The position numbers and the translations under genes were made by a program. Shown piece by piece: positions 1 to 13,706 of a stretch of DNA of 64,000 nt. The stretch comes from Hymenolepis diminuta (taxonomy: Eukaryota > Platyhelminthes > Cestoda > Cyclophyllidea > Hymenolepididae). The stretch is taken from NCBI GenBank assembly GCA_900708905.1, contig CAADRB010000039.1, positions 821,599 to 885,598 on the forward strand, given 5' to 3'. The notes under the pieces were generated by a model, which ran no database searches, was not told the origin of the DNA, and saw nothing but the letters and a program-made list of their open reading frames with translations. How positions within the stretch are numbered: the stretch's first letter is position 1; each line of letters opens with the position of its first letter.

Positions 1-1087
1 GCTCTTTTTCCTAAAAATGAGTGAGTGGAATAATTCATGTGAAGTTGCCAAAATGAAGGAACTACGTTGCAATTATGCAAATTTGAATTCGTCAATGATC
101 TTTAAGTGCACTGCAACTCATAAAATCAGCAACATGACCAGCTCAGCCAATACCGTGCAAAAGCATCAAATGCAATTTGATCGAAAAAATATTTAAACTC
201 GCAACATACTTTTTCAAAGTAACAGTAGGTAAAGTGATTCAATGGTGGGCTTGAATCATTATATGAGACGCCCATATGCAGGGATAACACAAGCCTAATA
301 TTAATATGGCAGACCTGTGCCGACAGAAATGACATTGTGTAAGCGAAAGCATATATTGCAGCAGTGCTATTCTAAAGAAGCCAATTTGAAGTCGGAAACT
401 CGCATAAGTATGAATATCGGTCTTATAGGTTTAATGAGATAGCAAAAGCTGAATAACATTACCACTCTGAAGCCTTTCTTATGAGAAATTCGCATTTTAT
501 CACCTCTCTGGATCAATCTTAACTATTGCAGTATGATAAAATATTTGAAAATATAAAATCATCTTCCAAGACTTAACAAATGAAAGACTCAACCATACTG
601 GCAGTCAATTAGATCAGAAATCAACCCTATCACAGATAACAACAGTTCAATTGTACATAAGTTCGCTTTCCACAATATTCTACTCAATCTTAGCTTATCG
701 CAACTTGTTTTATAATCATAAAGACGGAGATGAAACTACTACCAATTCTTAAAAACTGTTGTAGTCACGGAGACAAATGAAATATCCATTGTGAAAACGA
801 TACTCAAGCACATTCAAAGCCCTGCTCCGGTAGAAATGAAATATCTCAAGACAAAAAAAAACAATCAACCAATTACAATTCATAGAAATATTTGCTTTTT
901 CTTTCATCCCTCTAAATATAATTTTGAAATTTAACACGAGTTAAACATCCTAAGATCACAATTTCCCTAAAGTCAGGTCAATCACTTGGAGTCAAGGGCA
1001 TAAATCAACCTAATTGCATAAGATCAGGAGAGAAATTGCAGGTGCAGATGTCACTAAACAAGAAATAGGGAAAAGACATCTACTGAC

Positions 1088-4000
1088 CTGTGTTTGACAA
1101 GCGCTGATAACACGTTTCATTAGGTACCAGGCTTCGGGTATCGTGGATGCAGCCACAGTAACACCCTTGTTACGAAGAAAGAGAATCTTGGTGTTGCCTA
1201 GATCATTGCGAATGGCGTCAGCCTCAGCATTGTCCGTCACCATGCCGGCGTAGTCGTGATAGTGCACGTTGGGCAGCAACTCCACGGCCTCTGGGCTCAC
1301 TGGCAACAGACCCGATTTGATGCAGGAGACCTGATGAAGGAGAAACAAAAAGTTCATTATAAGTGAAAGAATCTATAAACAGAACTTTTCGAGTCTAGAC
1401 TTAGAAAACTTTCATTATACCGCCGCCTACGGGATCAATACAATACAATTAAGGTATGCACTTTACTCAAGAATACAGATCTCCCTATAAACAGCAGGAT
1501 TCTCTAACCAGGATAATTAAATGTGCATAGATCGATTTCAAACGGTTATAAGTGTTCTCCAAAACCGAAGCCGATGCGTCAAAAACTAAATAGAATGGAT
1601 ATTCTAACAACACCCAGCTACAATATGAAAATCAGTCTTGAATAGAGCAGGAGTGAAATAAATTGAACCCATTTAAATCACGTTAGTGGCTTACTTCTCA
1701 AACTCCCGGGTTCTTCTTCAATCACGAAAAGGAGCTTCTTACAAACGCTACTTTGCGAATACAAAACTCACTTCCGGTAATTAGATGACAGTGTTAAGCA
1801 ATATAGATTTTGCAATAGAATAAATTATCGCGTATAAACTAGAAATAAACACTAAGGAATCTCTTTAGTGAAGAATATGTCTATACGATAATTGCGCTCT
1901 CAGAGCCATGACATGTGAAGAACTAGTTCAGAGAATTACTCTGGGAAATGTTGTAACTAAAAAAGACGAAGAAGATTGCCATAAAGTTTCAGTTCTCTTT
2001 TTTTGATTCATAAAATATCAACTAAAATAAAAAAACATTGCATAGGCGACTGAGACAGATCAATCAAGACGCCAAGGAAGTCTTTGGTTTGACCGGACTG
2101 TCATGACTAAAACAGTCAATAAAGTCGATTCTCGTCTCTGAAAGTACAATCTCCACCTAAAGGGAAATCGAGCAAAAAAGTGAAATGTAAAGCTGACTAC
2201 CGTAAGTGATTGGTCGCAGAAAAGGCAACAGTGCTCTAGAACTATCGGCAAGATAACGATCAACAAGGGCTTCCATTGCCCATTCCTCTATAATGGTATT
2301 TGAAACACCTCGTATCACATTACCACCCTCAAATTCGGTATTAAATTAAGTACGAGCCTCCTAGAAAATGTTTTGAAAATGCGACATTACATATTTTTCT
2401 TCACATAATCATCACAACACTCTTACTTTCTTACCACATTTAATTCTTAAGGATCGAACTTAAAATTTCCCCATATTATATCATAGCTTAGTTACGTCTT
2501 AACATCCGCTTATCTGAATAGTTAAATGTATACTACTTTAATTATAAACCAGCATATTAGTATGTGATAATCGTTTCAATAATTCTCATGCCTATACCAT
2601 GAAATGATAAACAAGCACGCCCATCCAATCGCCACGTCATTAGTGCGCAAGCTTTAAGTTTGCCAAAGTTGTGAATATGCAAGCAAACACAAGGCAGCCA
2701 AGTATGAAGTGACCTTGAACAAAGTGTCCAATCGGAGAGGCAGCTTTGGTTCAAGCAAATGCTGCTATGCAAAATCTCGTGTGCTATTATGGGAACAGCC
2801 AGATGAATTGTTCTTGACAATAGCAACATAAGGCTATTTAAGAACATTATTGAATAGCAAAAGGATATAACTTCAGTATCTTCAAAACTTCTACCGATTT
2901 AGCCGATATTGACAAATTGAAGAACATAAACAGGGAAATAACCTCAATGCCAGTGACTAAGTGAAACGAAAATGCATCCCAAAATTCCAAGATGATTAAA
3001 AAGAAAAGCGATATAGAGATCTCCAGAAACTTAAGTACTCAAGAATGTGACAAATTATCGACACGCTATGAAATTCGAAAACCAATTGCTCGAGAACAAT
3101 AACAGAAATACACATTCAGATCATACAAGCTGAGGACCACAGGTTTTATAATGGAATGCGGACGGTTTTAAGAAACGTAGCGTTCGAGTTTCATTTTATA
3201 AAAAACTGGTCAATAATTAACTTATTTTATTAAAACAGGGAGTTATTTGATAATCTTTCTATTTTTAGCCGTACCGAAGCGAAATTTGGTGCAGCACAGT
3301 AGTATTTGGAAACCATTGCAAAATGAGTTATTAATAGACAGATTTAAGTACGCAAAAGGAAGGAATTCTATCGCCTTTTTAGCCTCCGAAAACGTGTTTT
3401 CATCTTCACAAAGTAGGTGTTGGTAACTAAGAATGCATAAAATTCCAGCAATAAGTCTATTTTATTAGATGCAAATTTCCCCTCGTATATAAGAGTTTAA
3501 TGGATATAATAACGCCTGATATATTGTTAAAGCAAAATGGGAAAAATCTAGTCAAAAATGCAAGTTCAAACTGCTCAATAAGTTGCGAATTTATAAGGTC
3601 ATGGAACTTCAAAACCGCTGCATTGGAGTGTATCGAAGTGCATATATATTGGCTGACTAACAACATTTTCACGAATGCTTGGCAGTCTGCTAATAGTTAA
3701 AATATGCGACGAGGAAAGTGAGTGAAACACAAAACAGTTATAAGGAAATTTTTTTGCAATAGTTCAGAGATTAAACTTTCTGTAGGGACTGAGGAACAAC
3801 TTGAAAAAGTCTAATTTGAAGAGTATGACTAGGCGAAGGACTTATAAAATTTAGCTAAAGATTCCTGATATTCATCATATCTCTAGAGTACCATAATAGA
3901 TCTGAGCTCATTCGAGAGAGCGTCACCTAGGGTAGACGCAGAAAGAAAGAGCCCCGCAAGTGAGAAATTAGAATTCTACGTTCACAAATAAACGAACGCA

Positions 4001-7000
4001 GAGGAATATTCTAAATACAAACCCAATCATTATTAAAACATACCCATCCCTACGACCGGACAACTGGAAGTTAAAATCAGCCAAAACTCTACCTACCAAC
4101 TGTTGATCAAAATCCAGGTGTCTCAAATCAGATGCAGTTCAAGCAGATGGTTCGGAAATAATTAGTCGTGAGAACCTAGCTACACAGTTTAAAAGTCCAG
4201 AAAGAATATGGATCTAACAACAAGGACACGATCAATAAGTCTACAAACATCCCTTTTCGTGTTAAGCCCATTGTCCTCGAACCGGGCAAGAAATATGTAT
4301 GTCAATCAATCGCTCGCTTCAAATGCAGTGAAATTCAATAACCATAAAAAATATGAAAATCCGCACCTAGATTTGCTTATTTCGTGGGAGAAATTCTTCA
4401 CGCACTCTGCAATAGCGAAAATGCAGCTGCAAGCGTACCTTTTAGGCAAACCACACAACTGCAAATGCGAGATATACTGTTTAAGAAAGAAACCCAAAGG
4501 CAATTCATTCACCCGAAAAGAAATATAATAAAGTAAAAAGAAAGAAAGGTAATTCAATTTTAATACAATTATGCATCGGATTAAAGGTAGATGCACAAAT
4601 TAGTCAAGTTTTCATTATTTATCTGATATACACTTTATCAGCCAGACAAGCTTATCCATGAGTGTAATGATCTTAAATTTGAAAGAAGTATTTGGAATTC
4701 GAGTTTTAGTATCAACTATTCAGGTTGAATTGGAAACATTCAACGTTCGCCAACATTAAGGAAATAAAAATGGGAATGGGCCAGTTAAGCCAGATTACCG
4801 TGTCGCTTTATTGAGGAAAATCAGAGAAGACAGGATCGAAGAGAAAAAGAACTACATATCAGCTTCACTTGAAGTCACGTCAGTTCCCAAATTACGGTTA
4901 TTTGCAATGTTAGCCAAATCGATTAAGCGAAATGGGATTAATTGACAAGACTAAGCAAGAGGATAGTAGAAACTGGAGAATGCCGGAGTAGCTGTCAAAA
5001 TCAATCGAACTGCATACATCTCCATGACGATTAGTCTATGTTTACTCAACATCCGTGTTCAATAATAAACGGTATTAAAAATAAAGACGACGTGGCCGGA
5101 CTCCATTTACCGGCCACCTCCATTATCACAAAATCGTTTTCATTTGGACACCCCGAGTCCTGGCGGTTGGCTGAAATTAGGGCGGCCACAAGTTACCGAC
5201 TTTACTACAATTTTCAAATGTAAGTAATGTAGATCATTTAATCATGAATTAACTCCCAGACATGAAATGGTAAACGACGACGATGACCACGCTGCTCGAT
5301 TAATTTATATCCATAAAAAGTGGGTTCTCAATGGAAAAGAGATCTTGCATTGTGTTTAAATGAAATCCACTTGTTAAATAGACACATATGCGAACGAGAT
5401 GGAAAGAGAGTAGGACTTACAGCGACAACATCGGGTAGGTTCACATGGACCACACAGTTGACATCGCTGCGAGTACTGTGAACAGCCGAGTGCAAATTCC
5501 AACTAGCTTTGTTGACGCCCAACACTGTGCTCCCGGGGTCCAGCACGTTGCCTTTACATGAAAATAAAGAAGTGTCAGAAGTGAAATTCTGTTCATGAGA
5601 ATGAATTATATTCAGGTACAGGTGAACAGACATAGTGCCCTACCGCAAGGATTTACCAAGACAGGAATGAGGTAGTGCACGAACTACAGGTAAATATTAA
5701 TGCAATAGCTAAATAATTTAATTCAGAGACTTTCTTTCTTGACTGACGGTTAAATCGCCAGTTGAATCCTTACTACTAAGCATATATGCATGAAAATGAC
5801 ACTATTTACTTGAAACTGTAAAGCTAATTATGATAGAACTTTATGAAAAAGAGCATTTTCAATTATAATAACATAAAGATAATATACACATTTATCTCTT
5901 TCCGCACTAGGCAACGTAAATACAGTTGAAGTCAAATTGAGTTCACTGGAAACAATTCACGGTTTGCTAATAGCTAGATCACAAATAAAGCTCAATGTAG
6001 TTAAATTTGTAATACATATCTTGAGAACAGAAACAGAATACGGGAAAATTTTAGTCGATATAATATTAATTAGAGGCCAAACACCGGCATTACAACTACT
6101 AGTGGTTGTCTTTAACAATAAACATGCGGAATGAACAGCGTTTAGATCAAATATCTGCAATTTTTATAACAGTGTAACAATTAGTTGACATGATGTGAAA
6201 ATAACATTAAAATTTACACTCGTTTCAATTCCGATTTCGCATAGAGGCAAGAAAATAGCATCTTTAAACAGGATAGCGTTAATAATAAAGAGGAAACCAT
6301 GCCCATAAGTTTTGACAATTATTCAAGCCACAGAAATAAGATTGCTGAAATCAAACCCTTAGAAATGACCCATTTGACAATAGGCTATTAAATTCACTGA
6401 TGTCAAATCATTTTAAATGACAATTTTAAACCCTTGAAGCAAGAAGTATGAACTAATATAAGGGAAATATAATCACCACTCACGATAATTGATGACGGCT
6501 GAGATTCATAGAAGACTTAATTTTTTGAATGGACAAAGTCTATTATTACAAGTCAAATGAACCAGATGAATTAAAATACCTTCGTCAGAGCTTCAGGTTT
6601 ACATTGACAGCCAATTTCCAATTTCAGAACTACATTGCTAATGTTTTTTTACTATCCTGTAAATAAACCCGCTAGAGTTGATTATAAAAAATCAAATATA
6701 CTTGTACATTCAAGCAAATAAGATTCTACAGATTTTGCGGAATAGAAAGACCAACACAGATCCCGATTTCCATGTGCGAGTTAAATATCATGAGAACCAT
6801 TGCGGAAAATAAGTGCCCTGAATTCAGCAAGTTTCGTGTTTCGAGCCAAATTTGACAAGATATAGTCATAGGATCAATAAACGACGTCAACCACTTAACA
6901 AAAAATCAAAAAGAATGTCAAATCAGCACCTCTAAACTCCACAAATGAACGCCGTGCCATTACTTTCTACTGCGAATGGTCAACATTAATTTACATCTTT

Positions 7001-9076
7001 CAGATGGTCAATTTTATAACCGAATGACCAGATTGCAAAACAGGTATAATAGTTCTGAGGCACAAAACACACAATCCTAAATTGATCCGAAATTCACCTC
7101 CCCCAAAGCAGAGCAGTATAAGCATGAAATTTGGTGAAACTAAACTAGTGGAAGTCGGACCAGACTTCGATGAAATACTAAATATACCTTATGACTAATG
7201 CAGATTCCTGTCTCCAAGTTCGATTCACAGTGAAAGGAATAACTTAACATATAGTAAAAATGAAAAATATTTTCTACTAAATATGCCACATGCACACAGC
7301 AATGTGAACCAATGCTAGAAAGGTCAGAATGAGAGGGAGCGGGCGATGATGACTCATACCTAGAGGGTAGGGTGTGTGCAACAGCCTGTGCCAATGCCTA
7401 CACTTCACCGATAGTGTGCTTCACATTGTAGCATACCAGTTACGGTAACATTAGTTGCTCTTGATACTTAACTAGACGCCTAAATATACATGTAAACTTT
7501 TGAAATAAGGGATGACTTCGAATCAAAACAATTTAGCTAGCAAAAACTATGGACTTTGTGGTACCAAGATACATCCACACACAAATATCTACTCAAATGT
7601 AAACAATTCATATTACTTACATTAAACATAAAAAATATAAGGTTACAATGTTTCAAGGCGTTTCATTTACAAGTAATCTTTTCACACTTTTATTAGACTA
7701 TCTGCCAATTGAAACATCTATCCAATTATTTACCAACAAACCAATCTTTTTCCATAAGATATTAATCAAGTTGATAATAAAGGACAGATCTCGACCTAAA
7801 TTGTAATGTACTTTGTATAAGGCGAATAAAATCAAGGTTAAGTCAATATCATCATTAGACTGAATAGGACACCACTAAAGTAAAAGTCAATGAGAATCCA
7901 ATAAATAACTCCTCTGAGGAATGGCCCAAAAACCCGTTCTTTACTACTTCGGTTCCAGTAAAACTGAAATAATCATTGCAATAGGAAATGAGGACAAATA
8001 AAAACTCATTGGTAATTTGCACGGAGTGGAATTAGGTCACGTAACGCAGAAAGGCTGTTATTTTATGTTTATAGTGAAACAAATAATCTAAAATTAAATA
8101 TGCACCCAAGTGAGTAAATGCCGCAGTAAAATTAGCGCATTCGCTGATGATTTAATAACTTCATTGGAAGATTTCTCTTAAATATCACTAGAAAATCAAG
8201 AAAATTAGACGACCAACATAGAGACAGTAAAAGATAAGCCGCTAAGGCCGAAATATGTAATAAAGCACTTTTACAAATTAACAAGGAATAAAGAGCATAG
8301 AATTCACCCAACGCACCTTGACTATTTACTTTCACCAATGTTGAGGCTTGAACCTCGTGGTAAAGAAGTCCGAATGGATTAACCAAAAATTCATCTTCAG
8401 CGCTCTTGGCCTGAATAAAAATATTCCAATCACAACAATGCCAAACGTCTTAGATAAGCACGAAAAAGAACTCAAGTACAAAACTTACAGATATCTGGTT
8501 GTAGATGGAATTAGTCCAACCATTTAAGTCAATGAGACGACAAAGTGCAGCCAATTGACAACGAATAAGTCTTTCCTCACGACTATATCTGATTGCCTCA
8601 TCACCACGCAAATCGTTAATCGGGATTGTAGGTGTAGTACCTGGATAAAAAAATAAGGTATACAAAATAGGTCTGTCAAAATTCTAAAAAAATGTTTTTA
8701 ATTCCGCTTGTTAGACAGCAAAAGTTGGTTGAACATCAAGAGCAACATACGTATGAAGCCGCTACCGACAACGGCAATAAGTTCTAAATAAAATGTTTAT
8801 TAAGTAAGTAGTACAAGGCGTGATAAAAAAACTAATTAAAGCCTTAAAACAATACTGACTAGAGTAATCACCTTTAAATTCATTCATTGCTCCACCTTTT
8901 GCATGCAAACTCAGGAGCTCTGAGAGCTGCTGCAAAGCACCACTCGCATTAAAACTTGCGCCAAACCCACTATTCATTAGGCTTGGCCCAGTAAGATTTG
9001 ATTGTTTCGATGGAGATTTGTGATTTGCATCAGGAACATCACCACAAATACTATTTTCTGTAGTATTTTCAGTCAT
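1088..9076 (-). CDS. adducin-like protein, N-terminal 275 residues (3' end off window)
   Basis: Adducins cap actin filaments and link them to spectrin under the plasma membrane. Coding exons, minus strand: 9076-8872, 8640-8489, 8410-8317, 5551-5421, 1330-1088; all joins are GT-AG and in phase. The start is the ATG at 9076. Residues 1-68 are a Ser/Asn-rich head. Residues 75-120 hold INDLRG and an RCQLAALCRLIDLNGW segment that match the adducin core. Residues 120-275 form the class II aldolase-like fold: PFGLLYHEV, STVLGVNKA, CVVHVNLPD, KSGLLPVSPEA, VHYHDYAG, ILFLRNKGV. The last exon ends in phase 0 at a GTCAGT donor, and no further exon is visible in 1-1087, so the neck and tail lie outside. 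The HxH of vertebrate adducin and class II aldolases reads His186-Val-Asn188 here. The family call is secure; the exact paralogue is not. Confidence 0.9.
1331..5420 (-). other. adducin intron 4 (about 4.1 kb)
   Basis: The intron begins with GTAAGT directly after the VHVNLPDVVA exon and ends in a pyrimidine-poor CAG before GTCTCC. No exon-like reading frame was found on either strand. It contains a GC-richer patch at about 5085-5200 with a hairpin at 5092-5117. Confidence 0.7.
5092..5117. repeat. GC-rich hairpin in adducin intron 4
   Basis: Arms GTGGCCGG (5092-5099) and CCGGCCAC (5110-5117) are perfectly complementary around a 10-base loop. The GC-rich arms stand out against AT-rich surroundings. 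No function is assigned. Confidence 0.55.
5552..8316 (-). other. adducin intron 3 (about 2.8 kb)
   Basis: Phase-1 intron with a GTGCGT donor after AGT CAA G, and an AAAG acceptor before GCAACGTG. I see no coding exon, RNA gene or clear repeat inside it. Confidence 0.65.
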
Positions 9077-10677
9077 TTCGATGTTAGCAAATATTCAGCA
9101 CAAAACTATGCCAAACCACCCAGCATACATAAACAGACACTAGGACAGTCGTTTTCAGAATCTGCGGTGACCGGCATTTTCCGACGTAATAAAACAAATT
9201 CAAGATTGTCTACGTGAGTTAATTAACTAGTTAGAGACATAAACCATGCTTATTTATTATGTAAAATAATTTTAAATATTGAAATAGCTATATTAATTCT
9301 CCGAAAATTTGTTGGTGCTTTGATAATTAGTCGATATTTCTTTGCATATGTCCTCTTCTTGTATCTTATCAAAGCTGTCAGCCACAGTCTTTAAATGGAG
9401 CTTTTTATCACGACGTTAACAATGAATACTTCATTTCAACCAGTGATAAGATATGCTTTTACCAAATCACGATGTCATTATTTATTTGATAACACCGATT
9501 TTATTCTGATTACCTTTAAAACTCTAAAGTTAAACATTAATTATTATTATTATTCAGTTGCACTGTAACTGCACATTTCATTTCCTGTTTTTTGCTTTCA
9601 GAATTGATAAAGTGAGCAGCGCTCGCATATCCCAACAACCTCATGTAATTGATATTAATACTAGAAAATTGAATCTTGGCAATGAACAGGCAATGAATTC
9701 CATTTACACAAATCTTTACACCTTGAATATAAAATTACTACAATCTGTCTACCTGCGTATGTAACTGACATTTATATGCCCCAGATGATTACGATGATTG
9801 CAAATGCGAATAGACCAAACCAAGAATACAAAAGTAAAAATTACTTCCGTAAGATCAAGTAATTAACTTTGTTCACCTTACACGTAAAAAACGTAAAAAT
9901 TATTTAAGTAGAATTTCATTAAATAAACAGGGAATTAAAGAGTTAGAAAATAAAGAACATTAAAGAAAAGAAAATTTTCCTTCCTTCTATATAAAGCCAA
10001 ATCTGATGTACATTAGATTGTAGACTAAATAATAAGAGTAACGAGTAATATTAACATAACCAACGTCACTCTACCTGTGTGCAATTAACTGGAAGTTAAC
10101 GATTAAAGCTTTCAACATCCTTAAATAATAATTGGACAGAGGAAAATGTATTTAGAAATAAAAAAAACGAAATTTGAATAAGGTACATGAAACTTAAGAC
10201 TTGAAACAATTCCATGCAGATCCTGATTTCCCCCACATTTTACTCACTTAGTTATGGTCTATCTTTTAAAATGAACGACCTGCGAATGCATTTTTCATTA
10301 TTTTCATTTTTGGTTCACTATTTTATAGGAAGTTTATGAGAAACTTATAAAATTTTAAATTTAATTGCAGTTCAATCGATCTTTATCAAATTATGTGCGA
10401 ATTGAGACTGTAAATGGTAGTTCCAAAGTTAGCATTGGAGAACTAATCTTAAGGCTCTCTTCTGACTTTTATTATGGATGGAAATACGCACTATCATGTT
10501 TGCGTATTAAATTTTGATCTTTCAAATATGAAGAAGCAAACTGAGCGGAAAAGGAAAGTACGGTGGATTACCTATGCCTTAAGTCCAAGTTATTTTTCAA
10601 AGGCAAGGAATTCGTAGTTAGCTCTTTGTTAAATTTTTATTATCGCCACATAATTACATACTTATTATCTCAACCCC

Positions 10678-10692
10678 NNNNNNNNNNNNNNN
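10678..10692. other. 15-base assembly gap (N run)
   Basis: Fifteen consecutive N. It lies in intergenic DNA and interrupts no gene I called. The true gap length may differ. Confidence 0.99.
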
Positions 10693-11599
10693 TCTTAATT
10701 TAAGCAAGTAGTTTGGTGATGATTGAGTGAGGTGAAATTACTTTTAAATTAAACAGGAGTCTGAAAAGAAGCTGGTTAACGTGATTTAAGTTTGGGGCTA
10801 TTGAAAGTGTATTGAGATATTATGGCGGCATACGAAAAGCGCTTTCTAATGTCCACAGTATTGAGGTACTTATGGTAAAGCCTGTACCCAATGTACTCCA
10901 AAGGTGAAAGTTGTAAGATTAAATGGATGCCAATTATATTTAAGATATATATGACACAAATGCATTTTTAACCTTTTTCGTCTTTCGTAATTTTTTCGTC
11001 TTCCATGTTTTGCATTTTTTGATATTTCATTATTGTAGATGGGGAGCAGAGAATAAGAGGGGAGAATAGATGAATTCATTCACTGCTTCGTCCTCCCAAT
11101 CGATGAAATTATCCTACCTAAGTTGTAGCGGTCACTTTTTAATTTTCAATGTTTATCTACGCTAAGAGTACGTGAAATATTACCTCTATTTGCCGATGAA
11201 GCATGCCAAGAGACTTTAGTAACTTATTTACCATTATCCTAACTTTATCTCTTATGCTAACGTTTTGAACTTCCGCTACTATTTTAATTAGCATAATTGT
11301 TTAAAGCGATTTTCCTGCTTGTCTGACACATAATCAGTTTTTCAGTTTGTCTGTGTTTCATCGATTACATGACAATATAAGTACACAATTTGGGATGACC
11401 GAGCTTAAAATGACGGTTTTTATCCAAAAGATAAACATTCTGCAGTAAACTATCCTTCTCCATCTTGAAGTAGTAGTTTTCTACGAATTACTCCATCTCC
11501 TCAGTTAACTTGTCAAATTTTCCTAGGAGACGGTAAAAATCGTCCATGGTCTACTGTAAATCTCCAAACTCTACGAATAATAATGGTTGCTTTCTACTC

Positions 11600-11905
11600 T
11601 ACTAATCTACTCTCCTCTGTAGGATACCGTAACCGACTCTTAGATTCTCTAAGACATTGCACTAGTTACAAACACGACCCGACAATACCACAATACAAAA
11701 CGAATCAAACCACTATATCAACACAGGACGCACGCTTTCGTATACATAGGTTGGTTTATATAGTCCGCCATTTACAACCGTAATGTAAATTAATTCCTTC
11801 GAATAAAAGGGAATTAAAAAAAGCAGGAATCAAAAGATGGAAAATAAAGAATTTTACATATAAGAATTATTTTGGGAAAAATATTATTTCTTATATATAA
11901 CACTT
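11600..11905. repeat. dispersed repeat family A, copy 1
   Basis: About 300 bases align in the same order with 27525-27835. Shared blocks include CTCTGTA..ATACCGTA.CCGAC, ACGACCCGACAA (11674-11685), TTTCGTAT, a GGTTTATAT-like stretch, CATTTACAACCGTAATGTAAAT, AGGGAATTAAA and GAATTATTTTGGGAAA. The copies are clearly diverged. No long open frame and no clear terminal repeats were seen, so the class is unknown. Confidence 0.75.
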
Positions 11906-12839
11906 TCTCTAAACATTGACTTCAGGGGCTTAATCTTCTTGGCTACTGCTATTTTTCTTCCCAGCTGTCTCATTGTCATTCCGTAAACAGCGCTCATACA
12001 ACGAGAAAATGAAAAGCGGATCTTCTGCCTCTTTCTTCTTTTGCAGTTTTTTCTCTTATGTTTTGCTGATTTTTTGCTTCATTCGATTGCAGAGAAGAAA
12101 AGAGAGAAAAGGAGGGAAGAAGAGGAGGCTGAAGCAAAAAATAGGCGAACCCATCCGGCGTTTCGTCCTTCTCATCGCTGGGGCACCTTCGTGAGGGTTT
12201 ACTAACCTCTTCCTCATTTTTTTCAACGTTTATCCTCACTAATGGTGGATATACTACAACCTCTCTCTATTCTAAGAAGCTTCTGAATCATCTTGCCTAA
12301 TTTATCAAGTATTTTCGGGTAATATCTTAAAGCTTCTTCGGTTTCTTGTATCCATTTTAATGAGCCTCCAAAACACTCTTCACAAAACCCTCCTAATGAT
12401 AATAGCTGCTATCCCTGCACACTACCATACTACTCCTATTCTTCTCCCCTCGTAATCTTTGTCGTCGACGAAATAATGGAGACAAGCAGAGTCTTTTGAT
12501 AGAGGAACCACTTCAACACAACTTGCTCCCCTCTAAAGAAAGGATTTTTCCTCCTCATCTGGATAACGCCCACTAATAATTAAATTTCTTATTACTGGCA
12601 ATGGTATATCCTTCAATTCCGGTACTTTGGGACTTTTTGGTCCTCGAAGTTTGATATTAATATTCAAGGTCCCTTTCTCCCACAGTTTTCTCTTTTTCCA
12701 TTTTACTTAGTTCATCTACATGAAAACAGATTCGAAATACAAATTCATTTTCTGTTTTGTCCACAATATTCCTTTGCTTTATCCTATTCTTCTGATCCAT
12801 CACTTGAAGGGGATTTATTCTAATTTGCGAGATAAGCTA

Positions 12840-13020
12840 CTTTAAGTGGTCCTCGTAATTTCCCTCCTTGTTCCAATCTCTCTCAGTCCTCTCCCACTAT
12901 CTTGTTTTAGACGCTGTTATTTAATAGACCTTGGTCGACATTCAACTCTTAGTATTCTATCTGACTTGGAACTGTGATTGTCTACTGTTAGCTGCTAACT
13001 ATTAGCTTTAACTCCTAACA
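12840..13020. repeat. possible dispersed repeat family B, diverged copy
   Basis: A pyrimidine-rich stretch ending in TTGGAACTGTGATTGTCTACTGTTAGCTGC (split: TTGGAACTGTG, then TACTGTTAGCTGC). Order and motifs resemble the better matched pair at 34981-35120 and 42001-42170. The similarity is weak, and shared composition could explain part of it. Confidence 0.35.
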
Positions 13021-13706
13021 TGGTGACCTCAAGTCTTGTTACCCCAACAAATTTAAAGGGCGAGAGCAACTTCTTATCTATGAGTCAAAATCAGATGTTT
13101 TGTCCGCCTTTTTACTTTAAACGAGAATCGTTTACTGCAGCAGCAGCAGCTTAAATTAGTTGACTGAATCATGTACAATTGAAATTGTGAAACTAAGTGT
13201 GCAATTACGACAAATAGCTTACGGATCGAACTATTAAGTATACATAAAACGAAGTTCTAAGTTGATTTTACAAATCAAGGTAATTAAGATGACCCTTAAA
13301 TATAATAAAAAGGGGTTAAAAAAACTTTTATAAGAATCAAAAATCGGATCAATCGTTGACCTAATTAAGCAGTAAATACGATGATAATCTCCTCTCTGCA
13401 CGGAAACAAAGTAAGTACTAGTCGAAATTTCAGAACCAACTAACTGAGTCCTTTAGGAAAAAGCGACATTATCAACTTCAAAGAAATTTACTATGAGGAA
13501 AATCGACTAGATCAACATCAGGTATATGATTTTGATAATTTGGGGAAGGGGAATGAGGACACACTTTCAAAAGAGGAGTTGATAAAATGCACAATCATTG
13601 AGATATTGATAAAATAGATGGAGGAAGAGAAAGGGGGAGGGGGGTGGTAAGTTGAAACCGAATTGAAAGAGGAAGCACGGGTACACATTGAAGAAATAAT
13701 TGGGCA

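Larger units (their letters stand above)
9077..13706. other. intergenic region between the adducin start and the phosphorylase gene 3' end
   Basis: About 4.6 kb with no convincing gene. It should contain the adducin 5' UTR and promoter near 9077-9500 and the 3' UTR of the phosphorylase gene just below 13707, but I could not place a TATA box or a clear poly(A) signal. It includes the N gap, repeat family A at 11600-11905, a purine tract near 12090-12140, and pyrimidine-rich DNA around 12420-12960 with a possible family B copy. Confidence 0.6.
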
